From: JAIMBK01 sp040755975
GTDB lineage: Bacteria > Bacillota > Desulfotomaculia > Desulfotomaculales > Nap2-2B
Length of the DNA: 64,000 nt
Reading direction: 5' to 3'
Assembly (NCBI GenBank): GCA_040755975.1
Contig: JBFLZY010000008.1
Location: 1 to 64,000, forward strand
Positions 7,786 through 16,137 of this stretch are shown here, piece after piece (positions within the stretch are counted from its first letter, which is position 1; each line of letters opens with the position of its first letter). The notes below the pieces were generated by a model. That model made no database searches. It was not told the origin of the DNA and saw only the letters and a program-made list of their open reading frames with translations. Position numbers and translations under genes: made by a program.

Positions 7786-9534
7786 TCAAATTGTCTTATC
7801 CCATCCCCTGATTGCGTAGTATTCTTTCAACATGTAGGCCAGCTCATCTTTGGAAATAGAAGCTCCGCTTTCCGGAAGAGGCTGGTTGTGTAGTCGCGAG
7901 GGAAGGGTGTCGCTTTCTCGATTAAAGCCTTCGCGCAAGTTAAATAGGCGGGTCATAGTAATGATTTCGTTGGCCATCGAGCGCAATTCTTCAATTGAAT
8001 AGTTCCAACCGGTGAGGGCTTTAATAAGTATCGGCAATTCTCCCCATTGCAGCATATCCCGGTAAAAGACGCAGTTAATGAGCGTATTAAAAATAGTCAG
8101 GCGGTCTTCGTAGTCAATATACAAACCGGCTTTGCCTTCAGTGGCGGAAGGGGGGATGATTCCAGCCAGTTCGGGTTTATAAAAAGTAGCCCTTAAGTGG
8201 CAGGCCCCGCGTGCCGAGGTAACATAGCCCAGGGCCATACCCTTCAGAACGCGGGGGTCATAGCCCGGGGGCTCCAGGCCTTTAACGTGTATGGCAATAT
8301 CGACCAGATTTAATGTTTTTGCCGCCTGAATAATGCCGTCAGCCAGGATGGCCCCCAGGCCTTTCCGACAGGCCATTTCTTCCAGTAAGCGCGCAGCTCC
8401 GGCAGTGTTACCGTATGCGGGAAACCCTGGTTCTAATCCTGTTTCCCGTGCTTCCATGCTCAAGGCCACCAGGTTACCCGCCGAAATTGTATCCAGCCCC
8501 AGCCGATCGCACAGGTCGTTCAAGTAAATGATTTCTTCCAGGTTATTGATGCAGCACAATCCTCCAAAAGCATAAATGGTTTCGTATTCCGGTCCTTCGA
8601 TTTTTAAACCGGCCCGGGGCCCCGATTTAATCGTGGTAAGCTTACCGCAGGCCAAGATACAGTTAGGGCACGACCTTGGCCTGACGTCAAAATTGTTGTT
8701 GGTGATGAAAGCTTCCCCGCTAATTTTTTCCCAGCCGTCGAAAACGCCCTGCGACCAGTAGCGGGTGGGGAATGCCTGTGCCGTATTCAGCAGGGCAACC
8801 GTCTGCGGCGTGCCGTATTTTCGAAAACTTTTCACGATGGGGAGATCTTTACTTGCAGCGAGAAGGCCGGAAATAAATCTTTTCAGCATTGTTTCGTCTC
8901 TGACGGGAGACGGCGTCTGGCCGTGAAAAACAACGGCCTTGACGTTTTTGCTGCCCAGGACCGCTCCCAAACCACCACGCCCGGCAGATCGCCAGTAGTT
9001 ATTTTCCACGCAGGCCAGGCGGACCAAATTTTCACCTGCCGGCCCAATTACTACGGCTTGCGCGTCCTTTCCGTCCGCTCGCTCCAGAACAGCATCTTCA
9101 GCAGTATAGGTATCCTTTCCCCAAAGATCACGAGCGGAATGAAATTTAATAACCTGGTCAGAAACTTCAAGGAAAACCGGCTCTTTTGCCCTTCCTTCCA
9201 CGATAATTGCATCGTAACCGGTAGCCTTAATTTTTGGGGCAACTTTCCCTCCTGCATAGGATTCCCCATAACCACCAGTCAGCGGAGATTTACTGTATAA
9301 ACCGTAGCGGCTTGCTCCCGGCAGGCGCGTGCCGGTAGCCGGACCAACCACGAACACTAACTTGTTATCTGGACTTAAAGGATCTATACCTGCCGGGACA
9401 TTATTAAGTAAAAGGTAAGATCCCAAACCTTTGCCTCCAAGGTAACGTTGTAAAATCTTTAGGGGTATTATTTCTTCCCTAAACGATTGGCTGTTCAGGT
9501 CTATCCTTAAAAGCTTGCCATGAAAACCTGTCAC
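7786..9534 (-). CDS. Tungsten-dependent aldehyde:ferredoxin oxidoreductase
   Basis: A 582-residue AOR that oxidises aldehydes to acids, or reduces acids, with ferredoxin. It uses a bis-tungstopterin cofactor and a [4Fe-4S] cluster. It shows the N-terminal LGGKGLGSYLL segment, the pterin-binding stretch GPATGTRLPGASRYG...TGGYGESYAGG, the cluster motif CPNCILAC (CxxCxxxC) and a late Cys in INCVFY that serves as the fourth ligand in the family. Start GTG 9534 is preferred because GGAGGG lies just upstream. A sigma-54-like promoter is 36 bp upstream. Near the amino acid permease, gdhA and an aminotransferase, a role in oxidising amino-acid-derived aldehydes is plausible. Confidence 0.93.
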   Translation of the reverse strand: MTGFHGKLLRIDLNSQSFREEIIPLKILQRYLGGKGLGSYLLLNNVPAGIDPLSPDNKLVFVVGPATGTRLPGASRYGLYSKSPLTGGYGESYAGGKVAPKIKATGYDAIIVEGRAKEPVFLEVSDQVIKFHSARDLWGKDTYTAEDAVLERADGKDAQAVVIGPAGENLVRLACVENNYWRSAGRGGLGAVLGSKNVKAVVFHGQTPSPVRDETMLKRFISGLLAASKDLPIVKSFRKYGTPQTVALLNTAQAFPTRYWSQGVFDGWEKISGEAFITNNNFDVRPRSCPNCILACGKLTTIKSGPRAGLKIEGPEYETIYAFGGLCCINNLEEIIYLNDLCDRLGLDTISAGNLVALSMEARETGLEPGFPAYGNTAGAARLLEEMACRKGLGAILADGIIQAAKTLNLVDIAIHVKGLEPPGYDPRVLKGMALGYVTSARGACHLRATFYKPELAGIIPPSATEGKAGLYIDYEDRLTIFNTLINCVFYRDMLQWGELPILIKALTGWNYSIEELRSMANEIITMTRLFNLREGFNRESDTLPSRLHNQPLPESGASISKDELAYMLKEYYAIRGWDKTI

Positions 9535-9569
9535 TTTGCTTCCCTCCATTTTGCACAAGCTTTAGGTAA

Positions 9570-9585
9570 TGCAAAAAACATACTA
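9570..9585 (-). promoter_or_regulatory. Sigma-54-like promoter of AOR
   Basis: The coding strand reads TAGTATGTTTTTTGCA: correct spacing and a perfect -12 element, but the first G of the invariant -24 GG is A. The decayed second AOR locus keeps the same sequence with GG (11233-11248), which supports the assignment. Confidence 0.6.
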
Positions 9586-9644
9586 TAAACGCTGGACGTC
9601 TGTTACGACTACTAAGATATTGAAATGCCATTGGTTGGTTTTAA

Positions 9645-10688
9645 TTATGGATTAGCCTCCAAAGCGCCGTGTATTTCCGCCTGTTCAACCATCGCCCGGA
9701 GGGCTCTTACCGAGGTAGAAGGGGGTATGGCGCATCCCGGGGCAATCATGTGGTACCCATCTGCAATAGCCTTGGATACTTCCTCTTTAATTTTATTCAC
9801 ATTTCCAGAAAATAAAGTGTTCGCAGTGTCGACACCGCCGATTATAGGGATAAACCTTTCAAATTTTTTTAACTTTTCAATGGCCTTAGGAGCATTAACT
9901 TTGGGATCTACGCTGATCATTGTTACGCCGAGACCCGCTATATCTTCAATTACATCGTCAAGCTTGCCGCAGATGTGAATTATGGTCGGTATAGTCTGAA
10001 GTTCAGCAAGAAGCTTTTTTTCGTAGGCAAACACTACTTCACGGTAAATTTTTGGACTAATTAAATCGAGAGAAGCCATCATGTCCTCGATACAAATAAC
10101 ATCAGCACCAGCTTTTATTAATTCTTTTGCTAAAAGGCTTCCGGCTGATACTCCAATTTCTAAAAAAGGTGTCACGAGTTGCGGCCTGCGAAAACTATTG
10201 CGCAATAAGGCGGTTACTCCGAGGAGGCTTCCTGCTATACTGTACGGGCCGTTGATACCTCCGATTATAAGTGCTTCCTCCCCGGTCATTTCTTTTAGTA
10301 GTTTTACAGCCTCAATTAATTCGCGAATTCTACCCCGTTCTAAATAGTTGGAAGGTATCTCCGGATGATCGCCAGGTTTGTAAGGACAGGAAGCAGGGCT
10401 TGGGAAATTATACCTGCCCCCATCTTTAATTTTACACCCCAAAGCCTCTGCTTCTACTGTTTGACAAAACGGTACGCGCACAGCATCAAAACCAAGAATG
10501 AAATGCGCACCAGATGCCAGACGGGCCATTTCTTGAGCGCGATAATGTGCTTCTGGCCAATGCGCATTTAGTTGTTCCATTTGTTCATAGGTCGCCGTCT
10601 GGTTGACACACAGGACAGGTAATCGATCGGCTTTTTCGCCTGACAGAACTTTAATTATTCTTTCACGGCCGGTGATTTCTCCCATCAT
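9645..10688 (-). CDS. MtaA/UroD-type methyltransferase (second paralogue, Cys-containing)
   Basis: A 347-residue relative of the methyltransferase at 3791-4813. It has the zinc motif HICG and the third ligand in APGCAIPPST, so it uses Cys where the paralogue has UGA. The fold is an (alpha/beta)8 barrel of the uroporphyrinogen decarboxylase family. MtaA/CmuA-type members carry methyl groups between corrinoid proteins and CoM, tetrahydrofolate or a substrate. It is probably not a heme-pathway enzyme, because the HxC...C ligands mark the methyltransferase branch. Two ATG codons (10688 and 10685) follow AAGGAGG. It is the first gene of the minus-strand run and may be the second methyltransferase of the corrinoid system. 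Confidence 0.85.
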   Translation of the reverse strand: MMGEITGRERIIKVLSGEKADRLPVLCVNQTATYEQMEQLNAHWPEAHYRAQEMARLASGAHFILGFDAVRVPFCQTVEAEALGCKIKDGGRYNFPSPASCPYKPGDHPEIPSNYLERGRIRELIEAVKLLKEMTGEEALIIGGINGPYSIAGSLLGVTALLRNSFRRPQLVTPFLEIGVSAGSLLAKELIKAGADVICIEDMMASLDLISPKIYREVVFAYEKKLLAELQTIPTIIHICGKLDDVIEDIAGLGVTMISVDPKVNAPKAIEKLKKFERFIPIIGGVDTANTLFSGNVNKIKEEVSKAIADGYHMIAPGCAIPPSTSVRALRAMVEQAEIHGALEANP

Positions 10689-10929
10689 AAGCCTCCTTGC
10701 CTGAATACTTTTCATTGGTGCTTTCAATGCTCTCCTAATTTACGTTTTCTATAAATTTATTTTGGGCGACCTAACCGTCTTCTGAATCTGTGATAAATGA
10801 GTTACATTTTTTAGGGGTTATTCTATCTTTAAAAAACCTCCTTCCTTTTTTACGCAAGTTTCCGTAGTTGTTTCCTATCACAACCTCTTATTGCGTAATA
10901 TACCTGCAAAATACTAAGATAAACTCAGC

Positions 10930-11225
10930 CTCAACTGAGGAAGGTTTTTCTGCATTTTCTTTTCAATTAGTTAAAAATAGTCAGATAGTTTTCATATTCA
11001 ATATACAAACTGGCTTTCCCTTTTATGGTGAAAAGGTAATTTATTCCAGCCAGTTCGGTTTGCAAAAAAGATAAGTCGAAGTTTGCAAACATCACCTGGC
11101 ATTTTTAAAGGCAAGCCTAAGTTTTTGCCTCCAAGGCAGCTTTATAAGATTTTTTATGGGGAATATTTCGTTCCTGAATCTTAAGGGCTTGCCCCTGGAA
11201 ACCTTTCCTTTTGCTTTTCTCCATT
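10930..11225 (-). pseudogene. Remnant of a second aldehyde:ferredoxin oxidoreductase gene
   Basis: The plus strand at about 10966-11065 resembles the late-middle part of the intact AOR (about 8078-8195; both contain aaaatagtcag and ttccagccagttcgg). The stretch 11109-11225 resembles the AOR 5' end (about 9425-9550; both contain tttgcctccaagg). The central 1.2 kb and the 3' end are missing and frames are broken. The upstream promoter is still consensus. Confidence 0.8.
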
Positions 11226-11232
11226 TAAGCCA

Positions 11233-11248
11233 TGCAAAAAACATACCA
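11233..11248 (-). promoter_or_regulatory. Sigma-54 promoter of the decayed AOR
   Basis: The coding strand reads TGGTATGTTTTTTGCA, a full -24/-12 match with 10-base spacing. It is nearly identical to the element before the intact AOR. It now drives only a remnant. Confidence 0.65.
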
Positions 11249-11344
11249 TGAAAACTTTTCTTTTTTGCATGGGCTGCAAATGGATTTAGATTGCTGAAAT
11301 GTCAGCGAATAGCATTGCGTTTTAAAGATTTTTGTAAATATCAT

Positions 11345-11637
11345 AAATGCATTCAAAAACAGTCATCTTCTTCTCGTCTTTATTTTTGAATTTAGATATA
11401 AAGGTAGGAAAATGATGCATTTACGCATTTTTTAAATGCCCGCCGGAATTGTATTTGATTGTTTTTATATTTTTTCACGAAGAAAATATTTGCCTTCAAT
11501 CTACTGGTCATAAAAATTTTTCGATGTGAACAGTTTTAAACCTATCTCTTCAGAGCAGGCATCTTCGGTCGCTGTAAGAGCCTTGCGCATTGAACGCTTT
11601 GCGGGACGGGCAAATTTCGATTGAAAAATGCGCATTT
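11345..11637. promoter_or_regulatory. AAATGC/GCATTT inverted-repeat cluster, candidate activator sites
   Basis: The 0.7-kb stretch between the AOR remnant and gdhA holds no gene. It contains AAATGCATT at 11345, GCATTT at 11417, the palindrome GCATTT-TTT-AAATGC at 11425-11439 and the 12-bp palindrome AAATGCGCATTT at 11626-11637. These lie 160-450 bp upstream of the gdhA sigma-54 promoter, a normal distance for enhancer-binding protein sites. A looser AAATGC...GCATT pair also occurs near 7690. Assignment is inference. Confidence 0.4.
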
Positions 11638-11796
11638 GCAATTATGGTAATTGTATATTGTATTAGAAATGTTTTAGGGAATTTTACTTTTTGAGCCTTG
11701 TCACGACATAATTTCAACCTCAAAAGAGCAGGCCATTTAAATACTAAAGAGCATTAAAATTACATTTTTGCATCGGTAATGTATGTGTTGAAAGGC

Positions 11797-11812
11797 TGGC
11801 ATAACTTTTGCA
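11797..11812 (+). promoter_or_regulatory. Sigma-54 promoter of gdhA (copy 1)
   Basis: TGGCATAACTTTTGCA has an intact -24 TGGCA, an intact -12 TTGCA and GG-N10-GC spacing. It lies 129 bp upstream of the GTG start of glutamate dehydrogenase. Confidence 0.8.
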
Positions 11813-11940
11813 ACTGAATTTACTGTAAATAACTCTTCATAGTTTACATTTTACTTTGACTACACCTTTTTGGCAGGGCTTGCTGTTTTAATCAAAAAGT
11901 ATGTATTTGATTTTCGACCGAGAAAAGGAGGAACATATCC

Positions 11941-13212
11941 GTGCCTAGCGTAAGCCATACCTACGATAACAATAATGATCTCCTTAAATCGACCTTTCTC
12001 CAGGTTGAGCGGGCGGCCGGGCGCCTGAAGCTGGACACGGGTCTTTTAAAAGTCCTCAAAGAACCCAAGCGCATCTTGACGGTATCCGTACCCTTGCGCA
12101 AAGATGACGGCTCCCTGGAGGTTTACCAGGGCTACCGCGTCCAGCACAACCTGGCCCGGGGGCCGGCGAAGGGGGGCATCCGGTTCCACCAGGACGTTAC
12201 CCTGGAAGAAGTAATCGCCCTGGCCTCCCTCATGACCTGGAAGTGCGCCGTCGTGGACATCCCTTATGGGGGAGCCAAAGGAGGGGTTATTTGCAACCCT
12301 AAGGAATTATCCACAAGTGAGTTAGAGCGCTTGACGAGGCGTTACGTCATTGAGATCAGCATTATCATCGGACCCGAAAAAGACATTCCCGCCCCGGATG
12401 TGAACACCAACCCGCAGGTGATGGCCTGGATCATGGATACCTTCAGTATGCAGCACGGCTACTCCATTCCGGCGGTGGTCACCGGCAAGCCCATCGAAAT
12501 CGGCGGTTCCCAGGGCCGGAGCGAAGCTACCGGCCGGGGCTGCGTCTACAACATCGAGGAGGCGGCAGGTTGTTGCAATTTAAATTTGGCCGAAGCCACC
12601 GCCGCCGTGCAGGGATTCGGCAACGTGGGTTCCGTCGCCGCCTCCTCCCTAAACGACCTGGGGTGCCGGGTGGTAGCGGTCAGCGACTCGAAAGGCGGGA
12701 TTTACTACGAAGGGGGCCTGGATATTGCAGAAGTGAAAGAGTTTAAGGAACGCACCGGAACGGTGGCCGGTTATCCCGACGCCACGCCGATTACCCAGGA
12801 GGAACTCCTCGCCCTGGAATGCGACATCCTCGTCCCGGCCGCTCTGGAAAACCAGATCACCGAGGCCAACGCCGCCGCGGTCAAGGCAAAAATCGTCGCC
12901 GAAGCCGCCAACGGCCCCACTACCGCCCGCGCCGACGACATCCTGCAGCAAAGGGGGATCATGGTTATCCCCGACATCCTGGCCAATGCCGGGGGCGTGG
13001 TGGTCTCGTACTTCGAGTGGGTCCAGGGGATCCAGCACTTCTTCTGGACCAGGGACGAAGTCAACAGGCAGCTGCGCCGCCGCATGGTGAGCAGCTTCCG
13101 GGAGGTTCACGAACTGTCCCGTCAGGAGCAGGTTTCCATGCGCACCGCGGCCTACATGATTGCTTTGGAGCGGGTGAAAAAGGCGATGCTCCTGCGGGGG
13201 CTGTACCCTTAA
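11941..13212 (+). CDS. gdhA: Glutamate dehydrogenase (Glu/Leu/Phe/Val dehydrogenase family), copy 1
   Basis: A 423-residue enzyme that oxidatively deaminates glutamate to 2-oxoglutarate and ammonia with NAD(P). Visible motifs are GPAKGGIRFH, the catalytic-Lys segment PYGGAKGG, the PDVNTNPQVMAWIMD loop and the dinucleotide-binding GFGNVG in the C-terminal domain. The GTG at 11941 has AAAGGAGG 9-10 bases upstream. It is followed by an aminotransferase and preceded by a sigma-54 promoter, so it belongs to amino acid catabolism. A second copy at 37192-38463 has the same length and is identical at most positions. Confidence 0.95.
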   Translation: MPSVSHTYDNNNDLLKSTFLQVERAAGRLKLDTGLLKVLKEPKRILTVSVPLRKDDGSLEVYQGYRVQHNLARGPAKGGIRFHQDVTLEEVIALASLMTWKCAVVDIPYGGAKGGVICNPKELSTSELERLTRRYVIEISIIIGPEKDIPAPDVNTNPQVMAWIMDTFSMQHGYSIPAVVTGKPIEIGGSQGRSEATGRGCVYNIEEAAGCCNLNLAEATAAVQGFGNVGSVAASSLNDLGCRVVAVSDSKGGIYYEGGLDIAEVKEFKERTGTVAGYPDATPITQEELLALECDILVPAALENQITEANAAAVKAKIVAEAANGPTTARADDILQQRGIMVIPDILANAGGVVVSYFEWVQGIQHFFWTRDEVNRQLRRRMVSSFREVHELSRQEQVSMRTAAYMIALERVKKAMLLRGLYP

Positions 13213-13327
13213 AATGGCGGGGGAAGAGCTGGTTGGTGCTTTTCTTTTTTAATCCAGCCCTGAATCGAGAATCTTTGCAAGTAAGATTTTCCATAGACCT
13301 TAAATTGAAGTTAGGGAGATGGGAACT

Positions 13328-14662
13328 TTGATAAATCTCAAGACTCAAGTACCAGGGCCGAAATCCTTGGAGTTGCTGGAGTTGAGAAAAAAGTACGTGC
13401 CCAGGGGTGTTTCCAACGCTTCCCCGATATTTGTGCGTGAAGCAAAAGGGTCGGTGGTTACTGATGTGGATGGCAACCGGTTCATTGACTTCGCCGGCGG
13501 CATCGGCGTGGTGAACGTCGGCCACTGCCCCGGCGACGTCGAGGGCGCGGTTAAAGAACAGCTGCAGCGCTTCGTGCACACCTGTTTTCACGTGGCCATG
13601 TACGAGCCCTACGTGCGGCTGGCCGAAAAACTGGCCGTCGTCACGCCCGGCGGCTTCCCCAAAAAGACCATGTTCGCCAACAGCGGCGCGGAGGCGGTGG
13701 AGAACGCGGTCAAGATTGCCCGCAAGTACACCAAAAGAACGAGCATCATCGCCCTTGAATGTGCCTTTCACGGCCGTACCCTGCTGGCCATGTCGCTGAC
13801 CAGCAAGGTCCGGCCGTATAAATACGGGTTCGGGCCGTTCGCCCCGGACGTCTATAAAATTCCTTCGGCCTATTGTTACCGGTGCTATTTCGGGTTGGGC
13901 TACCCGGCCTGCGAACTCCGCTGTGTGCAGAATCTGGAAAGGTTCTTTACGGCCGAGCAGTCCGCCGACAATGTCGCAGCCCTAATTGTCGAGCCCGTCC
14001 AGGGCGAAGGGGGCTTTATTGTTCCGCCGCCGGAATTTCTCCCGGGGTTGAAAGAAATTTGCGCTAAATATGGCGTCTTGTTTATTGCCGATGAGGTGCA
14101 GACTGGTTTTGGCCGGACGGGGAAAATGTTTGCCTGTGAACATTATGGTTTGGCGCCGGACATCATCACTATGGCCAAGTCGCTGGGCGCCGGGTTCCCC
14201 ATCAGCGCCGTCACCGGCCGGGCAGAAGTTATGGACGCCCCCGACGTTGGCGAAATCGGCGGGACTTACGGCGGCAACCCGCTGTCCTGCGTCGCGGCCC
14301 TGCGAGTGATTGAAAAAACGCAGGCGGAGGATTTGCCCGCCCGGGCCGCCCGCATTGGCGCCGTCATGCAAGAAGAATTAAAAGCTTTGCAGGAAAGGTA
14401 CCCCGTGATCGGCGACGTGCGGGGCCTGGGGGCGATGGTGGCCGTGGAGCTGGTCAAGAACCGGCAGACGAAAGAACCGGCCAAAGAGGTTACCAGTCAA
14501 CTGGTGGTGGAGTGCTATCGGCGGGGGTTGATTGTGATAAGCGCGGGTATTTACAGCAATGTGATTAGATTTTTGGCCCCCCTGGTAATCACCGACGAGG
14601 AGCTGAAGCAGGCGCTCTCTGTTTTGGGAGCGGCATTTGAAGCCGTAAGCGCGGGCGTTTAA
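13328..14662 (+). CDS. Class-III aminotransferase (4-aminobutyrate aminotransferase-like)
   Basis: A PLP-dependent aminotransferase of about 444 residues. Motifs are NSGAEAVENAVKIAR, AFHGRTLLAMSLTSK, the PLP-Asp region ADEVQTGFGRTG and the Schiff-base Lys in TMAKSLGAG. It probably moves an omega-amino group (4-aminobutyrate, beta-alanine or a related amine) to 2-oxoglutarate, giving glutamate for the upstream dehydrogenase. An insert with four cysteines (CYRCYFGLGYPACELRC) may bind metal. TTG 13328 is preferred because GGGAG lies 9 bases upstream; ATG 13319 abuts that site. It ends in a strong terminator. Confidence 0.9.
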   Translation: MINLKTQVPGPKSLELLELRKKYVPRGVSNASPIFVREAKGSVVTDVDGNRFIDFAGGIGVVNVGHCPGDVEGAVKEQLQRFVHTCFHVAMYEPYVRLAEKLAVVTPGGFPKKTMFANSGAEAVENAVKIARKYTKRTSIIALECAFHGRTLLAMSLTSKVRPYKYGFGPFAPDVYKIPSAYCYRCYFGLGYPACELRCVQNLERFFTAEQSADNVAALIVEPVQGEGGFIVPPPEFLPGLKEICAKYGVLFIADEVQTGFGRTGKMFACEHYGLAPDIITMAKSLGAGFPISAVTGRAEVMDAPDVGEIGGTYGGNPLSCVAALRVIEKTQAEDLPARAARIGAVMQEELKALQERYPVIGDVRGLGAMVAVELVKNRQTKEPAKEVTSQLVVECYRRGLIVISAGIYSNVIRFLAPLVITDEELKQALSVLGAAFEAVSAGV

Positions 14663-14679
14663 GCCCTTTTCCATCCTTC

Positions 14680-14717
14680 CCCCGCATCCCTCCTGCGGAT
14701 GCGGGGCTTTATTTTTT
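14680..14717 (+). terminator. Intrinsic terminator after the aminotransferase
   Basis: A perfect 10-bp stem CCCCGCATCC/GGATGCGGGG with a 7-base loop is followed by ctttatttttt. Confidence 0.93.
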
Positions 14718-14736
14718 GGTTCGAAAATTCATTTAC

Positions 14737-14765
14737 GTTTATAAAAAGGCAGGTTTGGTGAAAAT
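14737..14765 (+). promoter_or_regulatory. Sigma-F/G-type sporulation promoter of spoIIR
   Basis: GTTTA (14737-14741) is followed after 15 bases by GGTGAAAAT (14757-14765). This fits the forespore consensus GYWTA and GGNNANAMT. spoIIR is a known sigma-F target in Bacillus, and the site is 27 bp upstream of its ATG. Confidence 0.7.
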
Positions 14766-14791
14766 AAATAAAAAAAGATGCAGGTGATTTA

Positions 14792-15694
14792 ATGGCAGGT
14801 TCTTTGGTGAGCGCTAAAAAACGCTTCCTGGTCGTGTTTGCCGCGCTTCTTTGCGCCGGCCTGGTGCTGGCCTGGCGCCTGTCCTGCCCGCAGGCGGTGC
14901 AGGCGTACAAAAACGGCAGCCTGATTCGGCTGCACGTGGTTGCCAACAGCGACAGCCCCGTCGATCAGGCGATTAAATACCAGGTGCGCGACGCCATTGT
15001 CGGCGCCATGGCGGCAAAATTCGGCCGGGTTGAAAATGCGGAGCAGGCGCGCCAGGTAACGCAAGAAAACCTGGCTTATATTCAACAACTGGCTGTTCAA
15101 GAAGTTCGCTCCGCCGGAAAAAGTTACCCCGTTAAGGTAGAAATGGGCCGGTTTGCTTTTCCGGCTAAAACGTATCATCATTATCCCTGCGATTTTACCC
15201 TTCCCGCCGGGAATTACGAGGCGGTGCGGGTGATCCTGGGTCAGGGGGCCGGAGCCAACTGGTGGTGCGTTTTATTCCCGCCCCTGTGTTTTGTCGACCC
15301 CGGCAGCATAGAAATAAAAGCAGGTGAAGACGAGAAGAAAAAAGAAGAGCAGGAAAAAGTCCGGCTTGCCTCCCCTCTCCGGGAAAGCGGAACCGGCGGT
15401 GGAAACGCAATAACCGGTGGCGAAAGAGATAGTGAGCGCGGTGGTTCGGCCGGCGGCAGGCAGGAGGCTTCATCCGCCGGGGACGCTTCATCCGTCGCGG
15501 TTCCTGCTTTTAAACTGGTGGCGCCGGAGGCGGTGGCGGCCCTCAACTCCCTTCAAAGGAGCGAAAATGCCTGGACGATGACGGCCGGCGGCGAACAGGT
15601 GGAATTCCGTTTCAAGGTGTTGGATTTCATTCGTCAATCGGGAAGCTGGTTTAAGCATCTCCTGGGTGAGGAAAAGATGGGGAGCCGGGCGTAA
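14792..15694 (+). CDS. spoIIR: Stage II sporulation protein R
   Basis: A 300-residue secreted signalling protein, made in the forespore, that triggers SpoIIGA to process pro-sigma-E in the mother cell. The N-terminal hydrophobic segment (about residues 10-30) is a signal/anchor. The family core IRLHVVANSDSPVDQAIKYQVRD and the NWWCVLFPPLCFVD motif are both present. After the core (about residue 175) there is a 70-residue low-complexity tail rich in Glu, Lys, Gly and Ser, so the protein is longer than most SpoIIR proteins. The start has AGGTGATTTA upstream. It marks the organism as a spore former. Confidence 0.95.
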   Translation: MAGSLVSAKKRFLVVFAALLCAGLVLAWRLSCPQAVQAYKNGSLIRLHVVANSDSPVDQAIKYQVRDAIVGAMAAKFGRVENAEQARQVTQENLAYIQQLAVQEVRSAGKSYPVKVEMGRFAFPAKTYHHYPCDFTLPAGNYEAVRVILGQGAGANWWCVLFPPLCFVDPGSIEIKAGEDEKKKEEQEKVRLASPLRESGTGGGNAITGGERDSERGGSAGGRQEASSAGDASSVAVPAFKLVAPEAVAALNSLQRSENAWTMTAGGEQVEFRFKVLDFIRQSGSWFKHLLGEEKMGSRA

Positions 15695-15890
15695 CAAGGG
15701 CACAAAGGCACAGAAGGAACAAAGGCACAGAAGGACAAAGGGACAAAGGGAAGGACAAAAGCGAAGAGGAGCAAAGGGCGAAAAGGCAAAAGGATGTAAG
15801 GAAAAAGGTACAGAGGAGCAAGAGGCATAAGACACAGAAGAGGGATAAAGGCATAAAGGCAAAAAGGTAAAAGACGCAAAGGCTTGGAGA
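15695..15890. repeat. Purine-rich degenerate tandem repeat
   Basis: About 190 bp of a degenerate unit of roughly 8-17 bases (variants of acaaaggcacagaagg) lies directly after spoIIR. One strand is nearly all purine plus C. Units vary too much for a CRISPR array or a coding repeat. The remainder up to 16137 holds no gene. Confidence 0.8.
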
Positions 15891-16137
15891 GTTTGGTTTT
15901 TAAGCCATGGGCGTTGACGGCGAAGGCCCGCGATCTCAGTATTCAAATATGTACGGGAAAAATTTAAAAAGGCCCGTACATTTTATTTTTGTCCGAAAAA
16001 GGAAAGAGGATTTGCATCAAGAAATAATAGATTAATCTGCAAAAATAAAATATCTGGAAAAACAAAACGGGAGAAAGGCATCTCGATCGCAGCGTGCCGG
16101 CTAAAACACAAAAGTGTTGTGGAAGGAGGCTTTCTTG

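Noticed and set aside
12649..13771. Long antisense and alternate-frame open reading frames over gdhA and the aminotransferase
   Set aside because: They mirror high-GC coding sequence, have no ribosome sites and encode low-complexity Pro/Arg/Gly-rich products.
15695..15890. Tandem repeat considered as a CRISPR array
   Set aside because: Units are short and degenerate, with no constant repeat-spacer spacing and no cas gene.
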